Source: Bdellovibrio sp. SKB1291214
Lineage (GTDB): Bacteria > Bdellovibrionota > Bdellovibrionia > Bdellovibrionales > Bdellovibrionaceae
Length of the DNA stretch: 64,000 nucleotides
NCBI RefSeq assembly: GCF_002209355.2
Contig: NZ_CP106855.1
Location: forward strand, 1-64,000
Direction of reading: 5' to 3'
The notes below the pieces were generated by a model. It made no database searches. It saw nothing but the letters and a program-made list of their open reading frames with translations, and had not been told where the DNA came from. This document shows, piece after piece, positions 7,958-18,267 of the stretch (position 1 is the stretch's first letter; every line of letters starts with the position of its first letter). A program made the translations under genes and the position numbers.

Positions 7958-9009
7958 GTGCCGTCACCATCTTGGCGGAGGGCCAAGCCTGTTACGACGC
8001 CTGCGAAATTTTTGATTTGCGCAAGATATTCTGGAGAGAACTTCTTCGGATTCGCTTTGATTTTTGCAAATGGATTGAAGGGTTCCATCGGAATTCCCGC
8101 CACACGCGTGATGGTTTCAATCAAACCAGATGTTTGCGAACTGCCACCTGTATAGAAGCAGCGATTGAGTGTTAATCCATTTGTAGTAGCACTTAAGAAA
8201 TCCAAGCTGCTGCGGATCTCTTCGGTCACGGCCTCATTCGTGGCGCTGATCACGCTGTGAACTTCATCCGGAACGTCGCGCTTCGAAACTGCGCTCAATT
8301 TAAGTGCTTCAGCTTCGCCTATTGTAACACCCATCGCTTTGTGAATTTCATTTGTGTAGTTTGCACCGCCAACTGGGATATCACGGCAGAAAATAACTTC
8401 ACCATATTGAAGAACCACAAAATTTGTGATTGAAGCACCGAAATTTAAAATACCAATAACTTCGCCGGGGAATTTTCCGTAATTCATTTCAAATGAATTC
8501 GCTAGGGCGAAACCGCTGACATCTAATACCGAACATTTTAGTCCGTTGAACTCAATCACTTGCGTATACTGGGTAACAAGTTCGTTTTGAGCAGCGATCA
8601 ACAAAATATCCATCGTATCCGGACTGGTGCTGGTCGTTAAGATGTGATGAGCGAGACTGATATTGTTGATGTCGAATGGAATGTATTGTTCTGCTTCGAA
8701 ACGAATTTGATCGTTAACGAGTTTTCTATCCATTTTAGGAATCGTGATCTTCTTTACGATCACGGCCGTTCCCCACATAGCTGTTGCGATGTTCTTACGT
8801 TTGGATTTTGCTTCGTTGATGAGTGATTGCATAGCAACACCCACGGCTGCGATATCAACAATCTCACCACCAGAAACAGAATTAGGAGGTGTTGGCGCAA
8901 AACCAAACGAGAGAAGCTGGGCCCCCTTACCACTGACATCCATTTCGGCTAATTTAATTGAACTCGATCCGATGTCGAGTCCGATTACTTTTTTAGATTT
9001 AAAGAACAT
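7954..9009 (-). CDS. pilM: Type IV pilus actin-like protein PilM
   Basis: Cytoplasmic actin/FtsA-like ATP-binding protein that organises the pilus inner-membrane platform. The phosphate 1 loop is IGLDIGSSSIKLAEM (about 9-23), phosphate 2 is ILNFGASITNFVV (about 187-199) and the adenosine region is the FYTGGSSQTSG stretch near 287. The Glu/Asp-rich middle (RFEAEQYIPFD) is characteristic. The 351-aa length is standard. It is first of pilMNOPQ and follows a 125-bp leader after pilD. Confidence 0.95.
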   Translation of the reverse strand: MFFKSKKVIGLDIGSSSIKLAEMDVSGKGAQLLSFGFAPTPPNSVSGGEIVDIAAVGVAMQSLINEAKSKRKNIATAMWGTAVIVKKITIPKMDRKLVNDQIRFEAEQYIPFDINNISLAHHILTTSTSPDTMDILLIAAQNELVTQYTQVIEFNGLKCSVLDVSGFALANSFEMNYGKFPGEVIGILNFGASITNFVVLQYGEVIFCRDIPVGGANYTNEIHKAMGVTIGEAEALKLSAVSKRDVPDEVHSVISATNEAVTEEIRSSLDFLSATTNGLTLNRCFYTGGSSQTSGLIETITRVAGIPMEPFNPFAKIKANPKKFSPEYLAQIKNFAGVVTGLALRQDGDGT

Positions 9010-9043
9010 TACTTAGCTGCTTCCCCAGTTGAACCACTTCGAT

Positions 9044-9080
9044 GTCTTTTTAAAGACTTACGTCTTTAGACGCAGGTCTA
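9044..9080 (-). other. Overlapping alternative hairpins in the pilM leader
   Basis: Between pilD and pilM, three mutually exclusive or stacked stems share bases: GTCTTT (9044-9049) with AAAGAC (9052-9057), TAAAGAC (9051-9057) with GTCTTTA (9062-9068), and TAGAC with GTCTA (9067-9080). The arrangement resembles an attenuator or an RNA-processing site in the untranslated leader of pilM. No U-tract follows on the minus strand, so simple termination is not supported. Confidence 0.35.
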
Positions 9081-9134
9081 ATATAAATTATTTCTGCTGG
9101 GGAATAGAATGTCAAACCAGGGGTCTAGGAGGTG

Positions 9135-9926
9135 TTAGCTTAATCCCGGAAGAAAAAGGTCTAGGTACCACAGCGCAATGGTCTGACCGCCGAACAAGTA
9201 CAAGACAGCGGCGAAAGCGAGGTAAGGACCAAAAGGAATTATGGTCTTAAGTCCTGCTTTTTGTTTTCTGGCGGCTACCAATCCGACGACACTTCCAATA
9301 ATGGCTGATGACATAATAACAAAAGGAATTGCCTTCCATCCAAGCAAGGCGCCGATCCAAGCAAGAAGTTTGATGTCTCCCCCACCCATGCCTTCTTGTT
9401 TTGTGAAAATCCAATAGAGGTAAGCCATACCCCACAAGAATCCGCCCCCCATTAAGACACCATATAAGGAATCCAAAAATTCCCGGTGCGGATTCAGAGC
9501 TGCGCCAACAAGACCAATAACTATACCCGACAACGTAAATTCATCTGGTAAAATCATATGGTCCAAATCAATAAACGTGCAGACAACAAGACCAAAAATG
9601 AAAATCAAATACTCCAGAAGATCCCAAGATAAACCTGCATAATGGTAGGCCAATGCGAAGAGCGTTGCCATAATCAGCTCTACCAGTGGGTAACGGAAAG
9701 AGAACTTTGCGCCACAGTTACGGCATTTGCCACCAAGAATGAACCAACTTAAAATCGGGATATTGTCGTACCATGCGACTTGTTTTTTGCAGCTATAACA
9801 ATAGCTGCGAGGCTTTACGATACTTTCTTCGCGAGGCAATCGATAGATGACTACATTGCCAAAGCTTCCGAACAAAGCCCCAAACAAGAAAAACACCCCA
9901 TAGTAGAACAAATCCAAATCAAACAA
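9135..9926 (-). CDS. pilD: Prepilin peptidase / N-methyltransferase PilD
   Basis: Inner-membrane aspartic protease that cleaves prepilin leader peptides and methylates the new N-terminus. The 263-aa protein has the N-terminal zinc-binding cysteines C43-x2-C46 and C68-x2-C71 (methylase-associated loop), the first catalytic region DLDHMILPDE (about 120-129) and the second GxGD motif with D186 (GGGDIKLL). About eight membrane helices are visible. Its start overlaps the ABC permease gene upstream by 8 bp. Placement directly before pilM matches the Myxococcus xanthus pil cluster. Confidence 0.96.
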   Translation of the reverse strand: MFDLDLFYYGVFFLFGALFGSFGNVVIYRLPREESIVKPRSYCYSCKKQVAWYDNIPILSWFILGGKCRNCGAKFSFRYPLVELIMATLFALAYHYAGLSWDLLEYLIFIFGLVVCTFIDLDHMILPDEFTLSGIVIGLVGAALNPHREFLDSLYGVLMGGGFLWGMAYLYWIFTKQEGMGGGDIKLLAWIGALLGWKAIPFVIMSSAIIGSVVGLVAARKQKAGLKTIIPFGPYLAFAAVLYLFGGQTIALWYLDLFLPGLS

Positions 9927-10689
9927 TGTCTTTTCTCCTGAAGCTAAAATTCGTCAGCAAAACGTAGATAATAAACCATCCCACCATATGCGCAACCATC
10001 CACAGAACGTCGCTACTAGGCAAACCCTCTTGAAGGAAATACGCGGACTTCCAATTCATACGGTAGAAGTTTGGGACCACCCAATGAATGCCCTTCACAA
10101 TGGTAACAAACATCGGTTCTTGGCTTTTAGCTGCGAAGAAAGCCATATCCCCCAGCCAGTGACCTAACAGAAACAAAACTATACCCGCGCTTAGCGCCAA
10201 AACAGGACGAACCACCAAACTAAACCACATCGTAAATGCTAAAATAACAGCACTCTCAAACCACAGACTCAGGCAAATTTCAAAAAAGGCAAGCCATTGT
10301 CCCGGTTGAGACCAAACTCCCAAAAGGAAAGAAAGGATAATACCTAATAAGGTGATTAAAAGGGTATTCAGCGCGACCACGCCGAAAATTTTACCCAAGA
10401 TAAACTGATTGCGCGTCACTGGTCTGGACAAAATCAACAAGCATGTTTGTTTTTCGACTTCCTTCGCGATCAAATAAGCACCCGAGAAAAGCGAAATTCC
10501 CAACAGGGCTATTTGCACCGCCAGGAATCCAAAGTCTGCCAGAATCTTTCTTTGCTCAGCAAACGAAAGAGCGCCCAAAAGGAAACTCATCGCGATCATA
10601 ATTGCGGCAATAACAATAACGACAAAGAAGATCTTTTCACGAAGCATTTCACGCAACGTTGTTGTTGCTAAAGTCCAAACCTTAGACAT
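9919..10689 (-). CDS. ABC-2 type permease, PilI-like
   Basis: A 256-aa integral membrane protein with about six helices and the ABC-2 organisation: a short basic N-terminus (LATTTLREMLREKIF) preceding helix 1, then SRPVTRNQFILGKI, a usual ABC-2 permease coupling region. It pairs with the ATPase gene upstream, overlapping by 8 bp. In M. xanthus the ABC genes pilH (ATPase) and pilI (permease) directly precede pilD, so position argues for a PilI role in pilus assembly. On sequence alone a generic NosY/GldF-type exporter permease is equally possible. Confidence 0.8.
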   Translation of the reverse strand: MSKVWTLATTTLREMLREKIFFVVIVIAAIMIAMSFLLGALSFAEQRKILADFGFLAVQIALLGISLFSGAYLIAKEVEKQTCLLILSRPVTRNQFILGKIFGVVALNTLLITLLGIILSFLLGVWSQPGQWLAFFEICLSLWFESAVILAFTMWFSLVVRPVLALSAGIVLFLLGHWLGDMAFFAAKSQEPMFVTIVKGIHWVVPNFYRMNWKSAYFLQEGLPSSDVLWMVAHMVGWFIIYVLLTNFSFRRKDIV

Positions 10690-11425
10690 TTTTAGCCTCG
10701 CGATTTTTTAGAACTTGGAATGCTTTTTCCAAGCTTTGGAATTCAGACATGAAGTCTGGCAGTCCGCCTTCATATAGAATTTTACCTTTATTAACCACCA
10801 CCAACCGACTGCAAAGCTCTTCCATGTCCTGCAAAAGATGGCTACTGAAGAATAAGGTCACTCCTCGTTTTTGCTCTTCATGCAAAATATCCTTAACCAT
10901 TGCGCGGCCGTCTGGATCTAACCCTGACATAGGCTCATCCAAGATCAAAAGATCTGGGCGAGTCAAGATGGCCTGAGCAATCCCCGCTCTTTGCAACATA
11001 CCTTTCGAGTATGTTCTTAAACGACGATCTCTAGCTTCAAAAAGATCTACTTTCTTAAGCGCCTCATGGGCACGCTCGACGAAGTCTTTTGTGGAAAGTC
11101 CATAGCAAAGATTCCAATGAAGTTTCAAAAACTCCATGCCAGTCAAAAACTCGTAGAGATACGGGCGTTCCGGCAAGTAGCCGATGCGGGTTTTTGATTG
11201 GCTATTTAGTGGAGTACCAAAAAAGTGGATCTTACCTGAATCAGGACGAATAAAGTCAAAGATGCACTTGATGGTTGTGGTTTTCCCCGCACCATTGCTT
11301 CCGACAAAGCCGGTCGTTTGGCCCTCGGGAAGGTGGAAGGATACGTCTTGCAAAACATGTCGGTCTTTTTCGAAAAGACCACCTTTAAATGTCTTATTTA
11401 ACTTTTCAACATGAAGTACGTACAT
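10682..11425 (-). CDS. ABC transporter ATP-binding protein, PilH-like
   Basis: Cytoplasmic ATPase that drives the permease encoded next. Walker A GSNGAGKT (42-49), signature TYSKGMLQRAGIAQAIL (about 138-154, a variant of LSGGQ common in ABC-2/CcmA-like ATPases), Walker B LLILDEPMSGLD and the H-loop SSHLLQDMEELC are intact. Length 247 aa is usual. The gene order ATPase-permease-pilD-pilMNOPQ copies M. xanthus pilH-pilI-pilD-pilMNOPQ, but no PilG homologue is recognisable next to it. Confidence 0.85.
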   Translation of the reverse strand: MYVLHVEKLNKTFKGGLFEKDRHVLQDVSFHLPEGQTTGFVGSNGAGKTTTIKCIFDFIRPDSGKIHFFGTPLNSQSKTRIGYLPERPYLYEFLTGMEFLKLHWNLCYGLSTKDFVERAHEALKKVDLFEARDRRLRTYSKGMLQRAGIAQAILTRPDLLILDEPMSGLDPDGRAMVKDILHEEQKRGVTLFFSSHLLQDMEELCSRLVVVNKGKILYEGGLPDFMSEFQSLEKAFQVLKNREAKNV

Positions 11426-11433
11426 TGATGCAT

Positions 11434-12330
11434 TTACGGTTTTAGCTCAATATTCAAAGCTTTAACCATCTCCCTAACAGGATCATACTGTTTGGAAGTA
11501 GCTGGCATCAAGTCACGAGATCCTAAAATTTCAGAATAAGTGTTTTTATCTGCACTTTGTTCGAGGATATCGATCAGAGCAAACATCATATCGTGGGTTA
11601 CTTTAGGGTATTCATCATAGAAATCTTGGCGCACACAAAATGGATCGTTTGGAATTGGTGAACTCATCCATACAATTCGCATTTTGTTTTTGGGGTCACC
11701 GAACTTAATCCATGCTCCTTGTTGCCCCTTTTCGTCATCGCTAAAAACTGCGGCCGCATCGACGTCTTTGGCCTCAAGAGCTTTGATGGATGCTTGGTGA
11801 TTCCCCGTGAACTGGACCTTGATGTCCTTTTCTTCGATTTTTTTATTACGTAACGCCACCTTGGGGTACAGATACCCCGAGGATGACTGCTCATCGACGA
11901 AGGCAATTTTTTTACCTTTAAGGTCTTCTAACTTTTTAATTTTCGACGATGCTGGCACGACGATGGCTGAATAATAATAAGGCTCATGCCAAACCTTTTT
12001 CAGTAAGACTTTGGCTTGCGCCTGCTTTTCAGCGACAACGTAGGTGGAAGACGAAAAGAAAGCAAAATCCACTTTCTTGTTTTTCATCGCATCAACCAGA
12101 CCCGCATAATTTTTTGAAATATACATGTTCACCGGAATCTGCAAACGAACCTGCAGTTCTTGAGCTAAAGCCATCCCTTGTTCTGTTTCCCTCTTGGGAT
12201 TCCCACCAGGAATCATCCCAATTGTTAACTGAGCCGGAGTTTTATCAGAGCCCATCGCGAAGGATGAGCTCAACGTCACGGCCGCAAGTGCGCCGCAAAT
12301 GGCTTTAGTGAACGCGCGAAATGAAATCAA
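11434..12330 (-). CDS. PhnD-like phosphate/phosphonate-type solute-binding protein
   Basis: A periplasmic binding protein of 298 aa with a cleavable signal peptide (about 1-27, ending SFAMG). Family signs are [14 protein letters not shown] at the start of the mature protein, [47 protein letters not shown] (spread over about 120-155) and a second lobe with [11 protein letters not shown]. Such proteins bind phosphonate, phosphite or phosphate, yet no PhnCE transport genes are nearby. It overlaps carB by 4 bp and lies 8 bp before the PilH-like gene. It may serve as an orphan sensor or binding protein. Confidence 0.85.
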   Translation of the reverse strand: MISFRAFTKAICGALAAVTLSSSFAMGSDKTPAQLTIGMIPGGNPKRETEQGMALAQELQVRLQIPVNMYISKNYAGLVDAMKNKKVDFAFFSSSTYVVAEKQAQAKVLLKKVWHEPYYYSAIVVPASSKIKKLEDLKGKKIAFVDEQSSSGYLYPKVALRNKKIEEKDIKVQFTGNHQASIKALEAKDVDAAAVFSDDEKGQQGAWIKFGDPKNKMRIVWMSSPIPNDPFCVRQDFYDEYPKVTHDMMFALIDILEQSADKNTYSEILGSRDLMPATSKQYDPVREMVKALNIELKP

Positions 12331-15300
12331 AAGACCTCCATTGAAGGCAACGCTTCAACTGATGATGAATCATTTCTGGTATTTTTCAAGGCAAGAACAA
12401 ACGCCTCAGCAGCGTCACTTTCCGTTAAACATGGGATATTATAGTCGGTGCAGGCTCGACGAATGTCGAAGCTTGCCTCAATGGCCCGTCGACCTGACGT
12501 TGTATTGATCACAAATGCCACTTCGCCCGAACGAATCTTGTCAACGCAGTGAGGACGTCCCTCGTCCACTTTTCTTAAAGATAAACAGTTCACGCCTTTC
12601 TCGTTAAAGAACGCAGCTGTCCCTGTAGTTGCAGAAACTCCATAACCCATGCGCTGCAGTTCCTTTACCAGTGGCAACATGGCGTCTTTATCTTTATCAC
12701 GCAAAGAGAAGAAAACCTGACCTGTCTTTGGAAGTCTTATGTTACTTGAAAGGAATGCTTTGCAAAGAGCTTCGGAATAATCTTTTCCGCGGCCCATACT
12801 TTCCCCGGTTGATTTCATTTCAGGTCCCAAAATCGAATCGGCCTCTGGGAATTTTTTGAACGGGAAGACAACACCTTTCACGGAAACAGTGTTGGTTTTT
12901 CTCCATTTTAAGTTGTCCAGCTTCAACTCGGCTGCTTTCTTACCCACCATTGCAGCGACGCCCAAATCAATCAGTGGAATTCCTGTTGCCTTGGCTACAA
13001 AGGGAACCGAGCGAGAACTGCGCGGATTTGCCTCGAGCATATATACAACATCGTTTTTAACAGCGAGCTGTAAATTTAAATGACCAATGACACCAATACG
13101 ATTAGCCAACTGGATACTTAGTTGTTCGATACGCTCGCATGTTTCTGGTTTCAAGCGATGCGGAGGCAATACACCCATCGAATCACCCGAGTGAACTCCG
13201 GCCGCTTCAATATGTTCGACAACTCCACCAATCAAGGTCCAATCAGTCCCGCGGATCAAATCGACGTCCACCTCAAGCGCGCCCGCCAAGAATTGATCCA
13301 TTAAACATGGCTTTTCGGCAGAAATATAATCCCCATGGCGTTGGAAGTAAGACAACAGCTCATCGCGGTTTTCAATAACCTCCATACGACGCCCACCCAA
13401 CACATAGCTTGGGCGACAAATCATGGGATACCCGACTTGCTTTTCTGAAGCTAGGGCTTCTTCTAACGATCCTGCCATTGCCGAGTTTGGAATTTCGAAG
13501 TTTAGCTCACGGCAGATTTTCGTGAACAAACCGCGGTCTTCCGCCAGATCGATTGTTTGCAACGATGAGCCCAACAGCTGATAACCAGCGGCTACCAATT
13601 CTGGCGCCACATTAATAGGAGTTTGACCACCTAATTGCGCCACGAACCCGCGGGGTTTCATGAATCTCATGATTTCAATCAAGCTTTCTGAAGTCAGCGG
13701 TTCAAAAAACAGAACATCGGAAGTGTCATAGTCCGTGGAAACCGTTTCAGGGTTGGAATTAACCATAATGACTTTATTGCCATTTTTTTGGAATGCCTTC
13801 ACTCCACGAACACAGCTGTAATCAAATTCGATACCTTGACCAATTCTGTTCGGACCACTTCCGATAATCACCACTGCATCTTTAGCAGTGACTTTTGCTG
13901 ATTCACCCGCCCAGTACGATGAATAGAAATAGGGTGTTGAAGATTCAAACTCACCCGCGCAAGTATCCACTTGGGAGTATTTTGGGAAGAGCTGATGTTT
14001 TTCACGGAGCGTTTGGATGTATTTTGCATTTTGTCCCACCAAATGAGCCAAACGCGCATCCGTGAAACCTTTGCGTTTTGCATTTTGCAATAATTCTAAG
14101 TTGCTTTCGTTGAATTCAGATTTAAATTTACGCTCAAATTTAACCAAGCCCTCAACTTGCTCCAAGAAATAGGGGATGATACCTGTCAACTCTTGAATTT
14201 CTGCGACGGTTTTTCCTTCGCGGAAAGCTTGAAACAGATGATAGATGCGATGGCTATTTGGATAAGAAATTTTACCTGTTTCAAGTTCAACTTCGGGAAT
14301 GGCTTGAGGGTTGCTTTCCAAGCTTGCCAACGCTTTCATCATTGATTCTTGAAGCGTGCGCCCGATTCCCATGACTTCGCCAACACTTTTCATTTGTGTC
14401 GTCAAAGTGTCTTTCGAGCCTTGGAATTTTTCAAAAGCAAAGCGAGGAATTTTAGTCACAACATAGTCAAGTGCGGGCTCGTAACAAGACGGCGTAACTT
14501 GAGTGATATCATTCTTAATTTCTTCAAGGCTATACCCAATTGAAAGCAAGGCAGCAATTTTAGCAATTGGGAAACCCGTCGCTTTACTTGCCAAAGCAGA
14601 AGAACGACTAACACGAGGATTCATTTCAATAACGACACGCTCTTGAGTTGTCGGATGGACTGCGAACTGAATGTTAGCACCGCCAGTTTGAATTCCCACT
14701 TCATTGATGATTTTACAGGCCTCATCACGCATCGATTGATATTCACGATCGCTCAAAGTTTGCTGTGGTGCTACAGTTATACTGTCACCTGTGTGAACCC
14801 CGCATGGATCGAAGTTTTCTATACTACAAACCACAACGAAAGAGCCTTTGTAGTCACGCATGACTTCGAGCTCGTACTCTTTCCAACCAAGAATACTTTC
14901 CTCGACAAGAACTTCCGAAGTGGGGCTTTCGTGAAGAGCTCCCACCAGCATCTTTTTATATTCTTCGGGAGAATAAGCGATACCGCCTCCCCCACCACCC
15001 AATGTGTAATTCGGACGAAGAATCATTGGGTAGCCCAAGTCATCGGCGATTTGCATGCCGTGTTCAAATGTACGAACCAAGTGACTTTTCGGATAGCGTG
15101 CACCGATTTTATCTAAAAGGCCTCTGAAGATCTCGCGATCCTCTCCGGCTTTGATCACTTCGGGTGTGGCACCTAAAAGCTGAACTTTATATTTTTGCAA
15201 AATGCCTTTGCCATGAAGATCTAAAGCAAGGTTCAAAGCTGTTTGACCACCCAAGGTTGGAATAACTGCATCGGGGCGTTCTTTGTCTATGATTTTTTCC

Positions 15301-15521
15301 AGGTATTCAACCTTTAAAGGCTCGACATAAACTCGTGTCGCGATTTCTGGATCAGTCATAATCGTCGCAGGATTTGAATTGACCAGAATGACTTCAAGGC
15401 CTTCCTTCATCAACGCCTTACAAGCTTGAGTGCCCGAGTAATCAAACTCGCAGGCTTGTCCAATTACGATCGGCCCTGAACCAATAATCAAAACCTTTTT
15501 AATATCGGACTTACGTGGCAC
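12327..15521 (-). CDS. carB: Carbamoyl phosphate synthase large subunit
   Basis: Makes carbamoyl phosphate from ammonia (channelled from CarA), bicarbonate and two ATP, for pyrimidine and arginine synthesis. The 1064-aa protein has the two duplicated ATP-grasp halves: the first opens [18 protein letters not shown] and the second [19 protein letters not shown]. The C-terminal allosteric domain (about 935-1064) includes [12 protein letters not shown], where UMP or ornithine would bind. The GTG start is preceded by GGGGGAGAGC. A terminator-like hairpin separates it from the upstream gene. Confidence 0.98.
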   Translation of the reverse strand: MPRKSDIKKVLIIGSGPIVIGQACEFDYSGTQACKALMKEGLEVILVNSNPATIMTDPEIATRVYVEPLKVEYLEKIIDKERPDAVIPTLGGQTALNLALDLHGKGILQKYKVQLLGATPEVIKAGEDREIFRGLLDKIGARYPKSHLVRTFEHGMQIADDLGYPMILRPNYTLGGGGGGIAYSPEEYKKMLVGALHESPTSEVLVEESILGWKEYELEVMRDYKGSFVVVCSIENFDPCGVHTGDSITVAPQQTLSDREYQSMRDEACKIINEVGIQTGGANIQFAVHPTTQERVVIEMNPRVSRSSALASKATGFPIAKIAALLSIGYSLEEIKNDITQVTPSCYEPALDYVVTKIPRFAFEKFQGSKDTLTTQMKSVGEVMGIGRTLQESMMKALASLESNPQAIPEVELETGKISYPNSHRIYHLFQAFREGKTVAEIQELTGIIPYFLEQVEGLVKFERKFKSEFNESNLELLQNAKRKGFTDARLAHLVGQNAKYIQTLREKHQLFPKYSQVDTCAGEFESSTPYFYSSYWAGESAKVTAKDAVVIIGSGPNRIGQGIEFDYSCVRGVKAFQKNGNKVIMVNSNPETVSTDYDTSDVLFFEPLTSESLIEIMRFMKPRGFVAQLGGQTPINVAPELVAAGYQLLGSSLQTIDLAEDRGLFTKICRELNFEIPNSAMAGSLEEALASEKQVGYPMICRPSYVLGGRRMEVIENRDELLSYFQRHGDYISAEKPCLMDQFLAGALEVDVDLIRGTDWTLIGGVVEHIEAAGVHSGDSMGVLPPHRLKPETCERIEQLSIQLANRIGVIGHLNLQLAVKNDVVYMLEANPRSSRSVPFVAKATGIPLIDLGVAAMVGKKAAELKLDNLKWRKTNTVSVKGVVFPFKKFPEADSILGPEMKSTGESMGRGKDYSEALCKAFLSSNIRLPKTGQVFFSLRDKDKDAMLPLVKELQRMGYGVSATTGTAAFFNEKGVNCLSLRKVDEGRPHCVDKIRSGEVAFVINTTSGRRAIEASFDIRRACTDYNIPCLTESDAAEAFVLALKNTRNDSSSVEALPSMEVF

Positions 15522-15582
15522 GCTCTCCCCCTTGCAAAAAACAAAACATCAATTTCATGTGCACTTGTACAGAGCGCACCTC

Positions 15583-15609
15583 AAAAAAAACTCCGGATGC
15601 CCGGAGTTT
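15583..15609 (-). terminator. Hairpin terminator or attenuator before carB
   Basis: AACTCCGG and CCGGAGTT pair around ATGC; on the minus strand the stem is followed by eight T (complement of 15583-15590). It lies 15 bp past the stop codon at 15625 and about 60 bp before the carB start, so it can end the pyrB-carA transcript and may attenuate carB. Confidence 0.8.
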
Positions 15610-15624
15610 AAAAAAACTATAAAT

Positions 15625-16272
15625 TTAAATACCGAGCTTTCCTTCGTTGGAATAGATCATCTCGGGTTTCACGTGCTTGTACTGCTCGAACTTGTATCTC
15701 ATCTTTATCAGACGAAGCATCATCAAATCTGGATCCAAATCCGGGTCTTTACGATGGCGCTTCACTTCACTCAAAATAAATTTCTTAGCAGATTCAGGGT
15801 GAAAGCAAAAACCGCGTGTAAAGATGTAAGACTCCCCATGAGGAATCAAACGAACTTCAAACAACTCGTCTGGATCAAAACCAAATACATAGGGGGACTC
15901 CTTAACGACCAATTTTTTATTGGCCATCAGGTCTTTGATGTAAACGTCGCCATTTTTGATTTTAATAAATTCAAACATCGAGTGGCGGTGGCTCTTCAAC
16001 ACTTCAATCAATTGCATTTCTTCTGGTGTGAAACGAAGTTCGCGAACGAGGTGGCAAGCATCCAATGGAGTTTGACCGAAACCTTTAAGCTCACGAGTAA
16101 AGAAATACCAATCGTAAAATTGCGCCATACGAGATTCAAAATGCTCGGAGTTCTCATCCAGAGTACCGGCATTTTCAAAGAATTCCTTTTTGGCCATAGC
16201 CAATTCATCTTTGAAGGCATCGCTTACAAAATGATTGAGAATCTTTTCGATTAACTTTTCGTATTCGTTCAT
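15625..16272 (-). CDS. Unknown soluble protein encoded between carA and carB
   Basis: Function not recognised. A 215-aa protein without signal peptide or membrane helix, highly charged and helical (many Glu, Lys, Phe, Tyr). Notable stretches are QFYDWYFFTRELKGFGQTPL (about 71-90) and a central strand pair DVYIKDLMANKKLVV. The start overlaps the carA stop by 4 bp, so it is translationally coupled to carA. A role connected to carbamoyl phosphate or nucleotide metabolism is suggested only by this position. It could equally be an unrelated passenger gene. Confidence 0.75.
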   Translation of the reverse strand: MNEYEKLIEKILNHFVSDAFKDELAMAKKEFFENAGTLDENSEHFESRMAQFYDWYFFTRELKGFGQTPLDACHLVRELRFTPEEMQLIEVLKSHRHSMFEFIKIKNGDVYIKDLMANKKLVVKESPYVFGFDPDELFEVRLIPHGESYIFTRGFCFHPESAKKFILSEVKRHRKDPDLDPDLMMLRLIKMRYKFEQYKHVKPEMIYSNEGKLGI

Positions 16273-17333
16273 ATCATCCGCTCTACAAAATAACTAAACA
16301 GGCCACTCGCTTCATGCGGGCCTGGGCAACTTTCAGGATGATATTGTATTCCTAAACACTTTCTTTTTTCACTATAAAAACCTGCCACAGTGCCATCATT
16401 TAGATTGGTGTGCGTCACGTTGACGTCATCGGGCAAAGTTGCCGGGTCCACAGCGTAACCGTGGTTCTGGCTGGTCATATAAATTTGATTTAAAATGACG
16501 TCTTTGATCGGATGATTGCTGCCACGATGACCAAATTTAAGCTTATAAGTTTTGCCACCTAAAGCGAGGCCCAAAATTTGATGTCCCATACAAATGCCAA
16601 AGATCGGTTTGACTCCCAAAAGTTCCTTAACCGTGCCAATCGCCACCTTTACATCCGAAGGATCACCCGGGCCGTTTGTTAACATGATGCCATCTGGATT
16701 GTAGTCCATGATTTCTTGAACAGAGCTGCGGCTGTTGAAGATTTTTATTTCGGAGCAACGATTTTGCAACTCTCGCAGAATATTTTCCTTGCTACCGAAG
16801 TCCAAAACCGCCACGCGCGGGCCTACCATATTATCACCACGGCGAACTTCCGGTTCTGTGCGAGAAGCCAGATAAACCCAATCTTTATCCAATGTTTTCT
16901 TTTTCGCGATCAATTCTTGAGCCAGGGATTTCGCCTGCTCTTCATCTTTAGCATGAACTAAAGCTCCCCAGGGTGTACCGCCGTTACGAAGGCGCAAAAC
17001 CAAATGCCGAGTGTCTAATTCTGTGAGCATAGGAATTTTATTATCTGTCAGACGTTTTTTCCAGGCTTGATCGCGCTCAGTATCTTGAACCTCCAGACAA
17101 ATGAATCCTTCAATCCACAGCTTGCGAGACTCCCAGACAGCATCTTCGATCCCGTAATTCCCCTGCATGGGAGCTGTCATGACAACGATTTGAGAAAAAT
17201 AAGAAGGGTCCGTCGCAATTTCCTCGTATCCAGAGTGAGATGTATTAAAGACGACTTCACCTGCACGATTTTCTCCACCGTGCCAAGCCCCCTGATATGT
17301 TTCGCCCGTTTCTAAAACAAGCCATCCCTTCAT
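16269..17333 (-). CDS. carA: Carbamoyl phosphate synthase small (glutaminase) subunit
   Basis: Glutamine amidotransferase subunit that supplies ammonia to CarB. I use the ATG at 17333 (354 aa), which overlaps the pyrB stop as ATGA; a longer reading to 17408 would run into pyrB. The N-terminal domain begins MKGWLVLETGETYQG, and the class I glutaminase domain has the nucleophile motif GICMGHQILGLALGG and the His/Glu of YHPESCPGPH. Upstream pyrB and downstream unknown gene are both coupled by 4-bp overlaps. Confidence 0.97.
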   Translation of the reverse strand: MKGWLVLETGETYQGAWHGGENRAGEVVFNTSHSGYEEIATDPSYFSQIVVMTAPMQGNYGIEDAVWESRKLWIEGFICLEVQDTERDQAWKKRLTDNKIPMLTELDTRHLVLRLRNGGTPWGALVHAKDEEQAKSLAQELIAKKKTLDKDWVYLASRTEPEVRRGDNMVGPRVAVLDFGSKENILRELQNRCSEIKIFNSRSSVQEIMDYNPDGIMLTNGPGDPSDVKVAIGTVKELLGVKPIFGICMGHQILGLALGGKTYKLKFGHRGSNHPIKDVILNQIYMTSQNHGYAVDPATLPDDVNVTHTNLNDGTVAGFYSEKRKCLGIQYHPESCPGPHEASGLFSYFVERMI

Positions 17334-18232
17334 AATCCCCCCAATACTTCCAGCAAAATCGCCTGACGGATCAAAACGCCATTGCTGACCTGATCCAAAA
17401 CACGACAACGAGGATCTTTCTGCAAAACTTCCGTATCCATTTCAGTCCCTTGATTGATAGGGCCTGGATGCATGATCAAAGATTTCTCAGAAAGATCTTT
17501 TAAATTCTGAACTGTAAAACCAAAATTCTGACGGTAATCTGCAAGCGAGTACTGCGTTTGGTGACGTTCTAGCTGCACTCGCAATGTCATTGCGACCGTC
17601 GCCCACTGCAAACCTTCCGACAACGAACCAAAAGCCTTGACGTCGGAACGTTCCGGCAAAAAGCCCGCGGGTCCGCAAAAGGCCACATCATAATTGAGTT
17701 TTTTGGCGAGCTCGATGTGCGAAGCTGCGACTCTGCTGTGACGAGCATCTCCCACGATCAAAACTTTCTGTCCCTCAACTTTACCGAGATGTTTACGAAT
17801 CGTATATGCATCCAATAGTGCTTGGGTCGGATGACCTTTTTTACCCCAGCCCGCATTGATCACCGGCATGTTTATTTTTTGAGAAATGTCGTTGAAATCC
17901 AACTCATCTCCAGAACGAATGATCACAAAGGCTGGTTTCATCGCGGCTACATTAAGGACCGTGTCTTCTAATGTTTCGCCTTTTTCCAAGCTGCTGCCAG
18001 ATTTCCCGTCGAGCAACAGGGGATGAACACCCAACTGTGCACATGCAGTTTCAAAGCTCATTCGTGTGCGAGTGCTGGCTTCGAAAAATAAAAGGGCTCC
18101 GGTTTTGCCGAAGCCCTTAGAAGGTAAAAATGGATTCAATGCCAACTGATCTGCCGTTGAAAAAAGACGGGCGATTTTTTCTTTTTCAAGGCTAACTAAA
18201 TCAAGAATGGAATGCTGAGTTCTAGATGACAT
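17330..18232 (-). CDS. pyrB: Aspartate carbamoyltransferase catalytic subunit
   Basis: Condenses carbamoyl phosphate with aspartate in pyrimidine synthesis. The 300-aa protein has the carbamoyl phosphate site FEASTRTRMSFE (about 50-61), the HPTQALLD motif, and the aspartate-loop MHPGPINQGTEMD near residue 255. No pyrI regulatory gene is adjacent, so a Bacillus-type unregulated trimer or a dihydroorotase-associated form is likely. The ATG lies inside the palindrome CTAGATG-T-CATCTAG, which may modulate initiation. Confidence 0.96.
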   Translation of the reverse strand: MSSRTQHSILDLVSLEKEKIARLFSTADQLALNPFLPSKGFGKTGALLFFEASTRTRMSFETACAQLGVHPLLLDGKSGSSLEKGETLEDTVLNVAAMKPAFVIIRSGDELDFNDISQKINMPVINAGWGKKGHPTQALLDAYTIRKHLGKVEGQKVLIVGDARHSRVAASHIELAKKLNYDVAFCGPAGFLPERSDVKAFGSLSEGLQWATVAMTLRVQLERHQTQYSLADYRQNFGFTVQNLKDLSEKSLIMHPGPINQGTEMDTEVLQKDPRCRVLDQVSNGVLIRQAILLEVLGGL

Positions 18233-18267
18233 CTAGAAGAACAGCCTAGAAGTCCGCGGGTTTTATG

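Noticed and set aside
17334-17408. CarA starting at 17408
   Set aside because: The extra 25 residues read through the end of pyrB; the ATGA overlap at 17333 is the natural start.
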